NCBI RefSeq assembly: GCF_020166345.1
Contig: NZ_JAIUJS010000003.1
Location: 186,001-250,000 of the forward strand
Length of the DNA: 64,000 nucleotides
Direction of reading: 5' to 3'
DNA from: Winogradskyella vincentii
Lineage (GTDB): Bacteria; Bacteroidota; Bacteroidia; Flavobacteriales; Flavobacteriaceae
The position numbers and the translations under genes are program-made. The notes below the pieces were generated by a model, which was given only the letters and a program-made list of their open reading frames with translations, did no database searches and was not told the origin of the DNA. Of the stretch, positions 58,748 to 64,000 are shown one piece after another; the first letter of the stretch is position 1, and every line of letters starts with the position of its first letter.

Positions 58748-61150
58748 TTAATAATTTATTTGTAATTGTAATGTAATATTTCTTCCTAAGTCATCAGCAA
58801 AATAACGTAGTCTGTTTAAATATGCTCTATAGCTAGTGTTTAGTAAATTGTTCACACTTAGACCAATGTTTAAATTGGTTTTTTTACTTAAATCAAAAGT
58901 CACATCACTATAAAAATGTAATAAATGATAGCCTGGTGGTGGAGTGCTAATATCTACCAATACAGTTTCATCTATGGTTGGGATGTAGGTTTCAAAATTA
59001 AAGTCTGGATAATTGGTTTGTTCAAAAACCCATTCTGAGGTTAAACTTGCAGAGAAATTGTTCCAATCTTCATTATAATATGCAACGGTATTGATTGTAT
59101 TAAAAGCAGGAATATCGATAAGATCTATATCTAAACTCAAGTCATTTCCTTTGATATAAGCCGTTTTATTCTGCCATTCAATATTTTGATTAAAACTGTA
59201 TCCCATAGTTAAATCAATACCGTACAACTCTGCTTGTGTTTGTTGAAATTCCCAAACCGGAAAGGCACCTCTAATAGTTTGCTCTATACCAGATGGTCTC
59301 AAATACATAAAATCATTTATTCTATTGTAAAAAGTTTCTACCAACAAATTGAAACCTGAATGTTCAAAATTATAACTCAAAGCTATTCTATTTGATATTT
59401 CTTGGTCTAACCTTAAATCGCCCAACTCAATTCTTGCAGCAGAGTGGTGTAAACCATCACTGAATAATTCTGAAGGGTTAGGGGGTCTGCTTGATAAACT
59501 ATAGTTACCAATTAGGTAACTTGATTCATTTAAATCATATTTAATGCCTGCCGAAGCAGATATATTATGATAATTAAAAACTGGGTTAGTTAATAATTGC
59601 GTACCCAAATCATCTATAACAATATCTTCGAAATCTTCATCGTAACCACGTTCTTCCCAACGTGTAGTTTGATAAAACTTCTTAGCATCAATTCTATTAA
59701 AATCATATCTAATACCAGCATCTATAGTTGTTTTATCACCTAATATTAATTCCGTCGTTGCATATATACCAAAATCATACTTGTCATAATCAGGAATTAA
59801 TCTTCGTACTCCAGTATCTGGATTAGCAAAATTGTTCTGATATCTTCCCATCAATCCAAAATTTACCTTTCGGCTTAAATCCGAATCTAAATTTACATCT
59901 GCTAAAACCGTATGAGTTTGAAGATTCAAATCTAAAGCAGGTTTGTTTTTGTCATCTCCAACTCGAACATCAAACTCAAAACGTTGATTGTTCTGGTAGT
60001 CGTACTGTAAATTTAACTTCCCAAAATTTTTGAAACGTCTATAATACAAAGCCTTAACTAAATGATGCGTTACTTCTTGCTTTGGAGCGTTTATGTCATA
60101 GCTAAAGTCATCAATCACTTGTGGTTCGTGTGAATTTATTGCATTTACCAAATCGGCAATATTTCCAATATGAGATGATCTCAATATTCCAATTTCATTA
60201 AATAAATAACTATAGAATACTTCAAAACCTGTTTCAAAAGATTTCTTACCACCTTGAACTGTTATACCATTAGATTTTAAACCTGTATTAGTTAACATAT
60301 AATCAGGTGCTTCAAAATCTCCATTTTGCTTTATAGATCCTTGAATGTTAGCGTACCAACCAGAAGCAAAAGTCTTATTTAGTGAGGTATTAATGTTGAG
60401 TCCTCTTCCATTAGTTTGTCCACCAATAATGGTTTTACCATAAATTGAATCCACAATAATATTACGTTGAGGATTTACGACTATCACACCTCCAACTGCA
60501 TCACCACCATAGGCTAAGGCCCCAGAACCCTTAATTACTGATATTTGACCGGCACTGTTAATATCAATATTTGGAGCATGTTCTATTCCCCATTCTTGAT
60601 CTTGAAGTCTAACATTGTTATTAAGAATTAGTAGTCTGCTACCATACATTCCATTTACCATTGGTTTAACAATGGTATTACCAGTATTGATAGACGAAAC
60701 TCCAGGAACTTCCTTTAGTGCATCACCAATACTCAAATTAGAATATTTCTTAAGTATATTAGACTTTATAACAGTCTCTTGTGCTGTTTTTGTCTCTTTT
60801 TTTTCAATTGTTGTTTTTACAGAAACTTCATTTAGCTCTTCTATGTGATGTTCTAATTCAATATTCTGAAACATGTCTCCAACAATATTAAAATTCATTG
60901 TTTTTGTTTCACAACCAATATGAGAAATAATAAGGGTAAGCTTACCATTACAAAGGTTTTCAATCTTAAATTTTCCATTCACATCAGATGTCGTGTATTT
61001 ATTTAAATTTTTAATAAATATCGTTGCACCCACAAGTGGTGTATTATCATGAAAATCTTTTAATTCTCCTAAAAATACGGCATCGCATTTTTGGGCAAAA
61101 CTAAATGTACACAAAGTAAATAGTACTATAAGAATATAGTATTTCATCAA
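58748..61150 (-). CDS. TonB-dependent outer-membrane receptor
   Basis: This is an 800-aa receptor. The signal peptide ends near FSFAQ, and a carboxypeptidase-like regulatory domain (about 25-95) precedes the plug. The plug includes DALKEVPGVSSINTG, LQDQEWGIEHAPNIDIN and KGSGALAYGGDAVGGVI. The remainder is a beta-barrel ending in the aromatic strand GRNITLQLQINY. The plug region resembles metal-type receptors more than SusC. With the His-rich small protein upstream and an Asp-rich lipoprotein downstream, metal uptake is plausible. TonB, ExbB and ExbD are not in the window. Confidence 0.93.
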   Translation of the reverse strand: MMKYYILIVLFTLCTFSFAQKCDAVFLGELKDFHDNTPLVGATIFIKNLNKYTTSDVNGKFKIENLCNGKLTLIISHIGCETKTMNFNIVGDMFQNIELEHHIEELNEVSVKTTIEKKETKTAQETVIKSNILKKYSNLSIGDALKEVPGVSSINTGNTIVKPMVNGMYGSRLLILNNNVRLQDQEWGIEHAPNIDINSAGQISVIKGSGALAYGGDAVGGVIVVNPQRNIIVDSIYGKTIIGGQTNGRGLNINTSLNKTFASGWYANIQGSIKQNGDFEAPDYMLTNTGLKSNGITVQGGKKSFETGFEVFYSYLFNEIGILRSSHIGNIADLVNAINSHEPQVIDDFSYDINAPKQEVTHHLVKALYYRRFKNFGKLNLQYDYQNNQRFEFDVRVGDDKNKPALDLNLQTHTVLADVNLDSDLSRKVNFGLMGRYQNNFANPDTGVRRLIPDYDKYDFGIYATTELILGDKTTIDAGIRYDFNRIDAKKFYQTTRWEERGYDEDFEDIVIDDLGTQLLTNPVFNYHNISASAGIKYDLNESSYLIGNYSLSSRPPNPSELFSDGLHHSAARIELGDLRLDQEISNRIALSYNFEHSGFNLLVETFYNRINDFMYLRPSGIEQTIRGAFPVWEFQQTQAELYGIDLTMGYSFNQNIEWQNKTAYIKGNDLSLDIDLIDIPAFNTINTVAYYNEDWNNFSASLTSEWVFEQTNYPDFNFETYIPTIDETVLVDISTPPPGYHLLHFYSDVTFDLSKKTNLNIGLSVNNLLNTSYRAYLNRLRYFADDLGRNITLQLQINY

Positions 61151-61223
61151 AGAAACAATTGAATTGTTGAGACAAAGCCTAACTAGGCATTGTATTTTAG
61201 TCTAGTGATTTAATTTTGATTGA

Positions 61224-61565
61224 TTACACTAAACTAGGTGGACCTCTTAAGTATGAAGTATCTTGCTGATGTGTTCTTAAAAATATATAATAAGACAGAT
61301 TTGACTTATTGTAAATTAGCTGGTCCGACTCTTGCGAAGGCAAAAAAGACACATATAAATCATTGTTAAGCTTAAACTTGTAAAACTCACAATCTAGGTC
61401 AGATTGGTGAAAATGCGTTGAATGATCTACATCATCAGTACAAACAAAATGCTCATGATGATTATATGCATGTGAAAGCTTTACTGCTGACGGCAATAAT
61501 ACAGCACAAACCAACACTATAGCTAGTGTTTTAAAAATTGCCTTTATTAAAGTTTTTTTATTCAA
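61224..61565 (-). CDS. His-rich exported small protein
   Basis: This is a 113-aa protein with an N-terminal membrane/signal helix (about 10-30), then a His- and Cys-containing stretch: HAYNHHEHFVC, and DHSTHFHQSDLDC. The pattern suggests a metal-binding site (copper, zinc or iron). It starts by overlapping the stop of the DUF6787-like gene (ATGA) and lies 73 bases before the TonB receptor gene. It may be a metallochaperone for that receptor. The function is inferred from context. Confidence 0.82.
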   Translation of the reverse strand: MNKKTLIKAIFKTLAIVLVCAVLLPSAVKLSHAYNHHEHFVCTDDVDHSTHFHQSDLDCEFYKFKLNNDLYVSFLPSQESDQLIYNKSNLSYYIFLRTHQQDTSYLRGPPSLV

Positions 61566-62056
61566 TCTATAAAACGTCTTAATCCTAAACGCCTAAGCAT
61601 TTTCTTTTCAAATTCCCAGAAAAACTTAAACTGACCAAACAACCAACCAAAGGTAACCAAAAGAATCTGATAAAATATGAGTCCAATAATAATAAATAAT
61701 ATCCAGTAGAGGACAGGGTTTAAGTTTTCTTTAGTAATTCCCAATAGCTTTATTATTGGTCTTCCAACTAACATAGAAGATGAACCGGTAACTGCAAAAA
61801 CTATGAATACACGGATCATTTCCCATTTATAATCAAGTATCCATTTCTTTTCTAATTTTTTAAAGAGAAATAACGTGAGTTTTAATAATAGGTAAGATAT
61901 TATAATTGTTGCCAAAACCTCTAATATGATATGGTATTCAGCTAAAAAAGCATTCGCTATTTTATATCCCGAATATATTAAACCTATCAAACCAAAAAAT
62001 GGAAAAATCAACTGCCAATTCTGTTGAATCTCCCATTTTTCTTTAAATTTCTTCAT
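61562..62056 (-). CDS. DUF6787-like integral membrane protein
   Basis: This is a 164-aa protein with four hydrophobic helices (about 15-33, 41-66, 82-98 and 116-142). The motif SSSMLVGRPIIKLLGI is notable. It resembles the family annotated DUF6787 in Flavobacteriaceae; that name is from memory. The function is unknown. It is linked by 4-base overlap to the His-rich gene and lies 27 bases after the lipoprotein gene. Confidence 0.78.
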   Translation of the reverse strand: MKKFKEKWEIQQNWQLIFPFFGLIGLIYSGYKIANAFLAEYHIILEVLATIIISYLLLKLTLFLFKKLEKKWILDYKWEMIRVFIVFAVTGSSSMLVGRPIIKLLGITKENLNPVLYWILFIIIGLIFYQILLVTFGWLFGQFKFFWEFEKKMLRRLGLRRFID

Positions 62057-62083
62057 AGCTTAATTTTGCGATGCAAAATTAAG

Positions 62084-62521
62084 TCAAATTCTGGGAACAA
62101 GTGATGTTAGTCGCTGATTATATTTTAACTGAAAGTAGATAAAATAGTTATAAAGTAAATAATTGACCTCATATCCATAATCAGTAAGATTATCATAATC
62201 AATTCTCAATTCGTATAGATTAGGATCGAATACTTGAGGTTGAAGATTTCTTTGATTCCATGATTGAACTAATAGCTGATTCCTGGATTCTAAGAATTGC
62301 TGAGAATGAAAACCTCGAGGTCTGGCCGTACTCAATAACCAATTATTAAATCCTGGTTCAATAATTATTATTTCATAGTCGGTTTCATCACTACTGATTG
62401 AAACCGTATCGGTTTTAACTAGTGAATCTTCCGTATCGTGGTTTATTACCTGACTAGTGTTGTAAGATTTACAACTAGCAATTAATGCAATTACTATAAT
62501 AATTGGTAGTAACTTTTTCAT
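62084..62521 (-). CDS. DUF6146-like lipoprotein
   Basis: This is a 145-aa protein with lipobox IASC (Cys17) and a mature part that includes EPGFNNWLLSTARPRGFHSQ and many aromatic residues toward the end. It matches my recollection of DUF6146, a Flavobacteriaceae-wide lipoprotein family without known function. It appears to be the first gene of the DUF6146-DUF6787-His-rich-TonB receptor-lipoprotein operon. Confidence 0.78.
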   Translation of the reverse strand: MKKLLPIIIVIALIASCKSYNTSQVINHDTEDSLVKTDTVSISSDETDYEIIIIEPGFNNWLLSTARPRGFHSQQFLESRNQLLVQSWNQRNLQPQVFDPNLYELRIDYDNLTDYGYEVNYLLYNYFIYFQLKYNQRLTSLVPRI

Positions 62522-62655
62522 AGTATTTAAAGATATTAAAATTATATTTTGATTTTATACCGTAAATGAAATAATTCTCTTCATTTTCAGCAACCACCAA
62601 TTAGTGTATTGTGTCTTTTACTGAGTATATATTTTACTATACAAAGTGTGCAATT

Positions 62656-62683
62656 GAAAAAACAGCTCAATTTGAGCTGTTTT
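62656..62683 (-). terminator. Terminator after the DUF937 gene
   Basis: AAAACAGCTC / GAGCTGTTTT hairpin, read on the minus strand with a T run after it, about 28 bases past the DUF937 stop. Confidence 0.85.
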
Positions 62684-62710
62684 AAAATTATATAGTGAGT
62701 TTGTACGTGT

Positions 62711-63346
62711 CTATTTTCCAAAAAGACCTCCAAGTAAACCACCTAGTCCACCTTTCTTCTTACTACCTCCTAAAACCATGCCAGCAACATCATCAATTAC
62801 ACTTCCATCACCGTCTGCATCTAAAATACTTTCAAGAAAACTTTGTTCATTTCTAGTTTTATTTCCACCCAGCATGCCACCAATTAATCCTGTTAATTGA
62901 TTCTCTGAGCTAACATTATTCTGACGTGCTTGTTTACCTAACACACCCATTAATATAGGAGCTGCTACTTTTAAGATATCTCCAACTGATCCAGCATCTA
63001 TTCCGGCCTTTTGTCCAATAACTTGTTCTACACCTTGTTGTCTTCCGCCAAGTACATGTCCAAGAATTTTAGCACCATCAACCTTTACATCATCATTAAC
63101 TCCACCACCAAATAATCCATCAAGATTATCTAAAATACTTCCATCGTGCTTGCTATTTAAAGCTCCCATAAGCCCTTGTGCACCTCGAGGAGTAGAAGCA
63201 TTTCTCTCCATAGCTTTCATTAAAACTGGTAGAGCCATTGTTAAAACGCTACTTGTTTTACTTTGATCATTTCCTGTAGAACCTGAAACACCACTGATGA
63301 TTGTTTTTCCAAGGTCACTGCTTAATAAGTCTAAAATTCCTGACAT
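62711..63346 (-). CDS. DUF937 (YidB-like) protein
   Basis: This is a 211-aa cytoplasmic protein without a signal peptide. It has a DUF937 repeat structure, Gly- and Leu-rich, with KILGHVLGGRQQGVEQVIG and a Gly-rich C-terminal tail (GGSKKKGGLGGLLGGLFG). The segment DADGDGSVIDD resembles a calcium-binding loop. Related proteins are highly expressed stationary-phase or stress proteins in other bacteria. The function is unknown. Confidence 0.9.
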   Translation of the reverse strand: MSGILDLLSSDLGKTIISGVSGSTGNDQSKTSSVLTMALPVLMKAMERNASTPRGAQGLMGALNSKHDGSILDNLDGLFGGGVNDDVKVDGAKILGHVLGGRQQGVEQVIGQKAGIDAGSVGDILKVAAPILMGVLGKQARQNNVSSENQLTGLIGGMLGGNKTRNEQSFLESILDADGDGSVIDDVAGMVLGGSKKKGGLGGLLGGLFGK

Positions 63347-63387
63347 TTTTATATTTTTTTACGATTAATAATTTGACTTGAAGGTAC

Positions 63388-63416
63388 AAAAAAAGTCCCA
63401 ACATATATTAGGACTC
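63388..63416 (-). terminator. Terminator after the serA-like gene
   Basis: On the minus strand, AGTCC pairs with GGGACT across a 10-base loop and is followed by a T run. It lies about 35 bases after the stop of the dehydrogenase gene. Confidence 0.8.
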
Positions 63417-63450
63417 ATTTGTTATGCGAAAGTCACAAAAATTAAAATTT

Positions 63451-64000
63451 TTAACCCAAGATATTAATAATTTGGTCTGCTAATTCAACACCAATTCTGT
63501 CCTGTGCTTCATTTGTAGCTGCACCAGTATGAGGCGTTAGCGATAATGAAGAATTCATTAATAATTGTACTTCTGGTTGAGGTTCCTTCTCAAACACATC
63601 AAGGGCAGCACGTGCCACTTTACCACTTTCAATAGCTTTTACAAGTGCTACTTCATTTACAACTCCACCACGAGCCGCATTTGCTATTATAACACCATCT
63701 TTCATTTGATTGAAATCTGCTTCATCAATAACATAATCCTTTTGAGCCGGTACATGTAGAGTTATAAAATCAGCTTGTTTTAAAACATCTTCTTTAGATA
63801 TAGTTTTTATGTCAAAATTGACTTTTTGTCCATCAAAAAAATCAAGTTCTAAGTTGGCTTCTTCAATAAATGGATCAAATGCAACAACTTTCATTCCAGC
63901 CCCTAAACCAATTTTTGCAGTGGCTTGTCCAATGCGTCCAAAGCCTATGACACCTAACGTTTTTCCTTTTAACTCTTTTCCTTTGGCATAGGCCTTTTTC
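63451..64000 (-). CDS. serA: D-3-phosphoglycerate dehydrogenase-like protein, N-terminus cut by window end
   Basis: This is the C-terminal 182 residues of an NAD-dependent D-2-hydroxyacid dehydrogenase; the frame continues without a start past 64000. The NAD-binding glycine motif is GVIGFGRIGQATAKIG, the catalytic Arg/Glu/His region shows ANAARGGVVNE (Arg), LDVFEKEPQPE (Glu) and TPHTGAAT (His). There is no C-terminal ACT domain, so it resembles short SerA or glyoxylate/hydroxypyruvate reductase types. Serine biosynthesis is the most likely role, but the substrate cannot be fixed from this fragment. Confidence 0.88.
   Translation of the reverse strand, partial: KKAYAKGKELKGKTLGVIGFGRIGQATAKIGLGAGMKVVAFDPFIEEANLELDFFDGQKVNFDIKTISKEDVLKQADFITLHVPAQKDYVIDEADFNQMKDGVIIANAARGGVVNEVALVKAIESGKVARAALDVFEKEPQPEVQLLMNSSLSLTPHTGAATNEAQDRIGVELADQIINILG

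Noticed and set aside
61180-61191. Small inverted repeat GCCTA/TAGGC before the TonB receptor as a terminator
   Set aside because: The stem is only 5 bp with a 2-base loop and no T run in the right place, so it is too weak to call.

Overview
This window is chromosomal DNA from a member of the Bacteroidota, almost certainly a marine-type Flavobacteriaceae. The sequence is AT-rich. Several promoters fit the Bacteroidota pattern TTG/TTTG, about 20 bases, then TAnnTTTG. Shine-Dalgarno sequences are mostly absent. Characteristic family genes include a TamB-like giant protein, DUF5916, pirin pairs and a short CAL67264-type membrane protein. I cannot name the genus from sequence alone. The only gene-free stretch over 300 bases is 7018-7611.

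Region 1 (1-9.5 kb) looks like an accessory island. A type I restriction-modification operon on the minus strand (hsdM, hsdS, an unknown 128-aa gene, hsdR, then a partial lipoprotein gene) sits beside a RepL-like winged-helix gene and a tyrosine integrase. The integrase gene begins about 140 bases from the 3' end of a tRNA-Arg gene, which suggests integration at that tRNA. Only one island end is visible.

Region 2 (9.5-16.2 kb) has a Ser-Pro-Arg tRNA cluster and, divergently, the ligase-associated DNA repair operon: MBL exonuclease, ATP-dependent ligase, DEXH helicase and PdeM phosphoesterase. Between helicase and pdeM lies a small GIY-YIG nuclease gene bracketed by four REP-like palindromic repeats.

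Region 3 (16.3-33.7 kb) is core genome: RNA-modification genes (TrmH, RsmE, TsaD, a THUMP-like methyltransferase), an AI-2E-type transporter, a secreted or lipid-anchored PPIase, a TamB-like protein, the pfkA-gapA-nagK sugar cluster, an M24 peptidase and an acyl-CoA carboxylase beta subunit.

Region 4 (33.7-40.3 kb) has a probable MarR-controlled stress operon (DoxX, FMN reductase, GNAT, MarR, two pirins). A perfect 18-bp palindrome lies in its promoter. It is followed by the CAL67264-like gene, ettA and two minus-strand genes.

Region 5 (40.5-49.1 kb) is the best candidate for an undescribed system. It is a seven-gene same-strand cluster: a coiled-coil protein, a 348-aa unknown, an AAA+ ATPase, a divergent Nudix protein, a 411-aa unknown and two membrane proteins. 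A separate membrane-anchored coiled-coil gene lies nearby at 50.6 kb.

Region 6 (49.1-64 kb) carries GNAT, hutG, hutI, fumC, a LolD-like ATPase, a DUF5916 outer-membrane protein, a TonB-dependent receptor locus with a His-rich small protein (probably metal uptake), a DUF937 protein and the C-terminal part of a SerA-like dehydrogenase cut by the window end.
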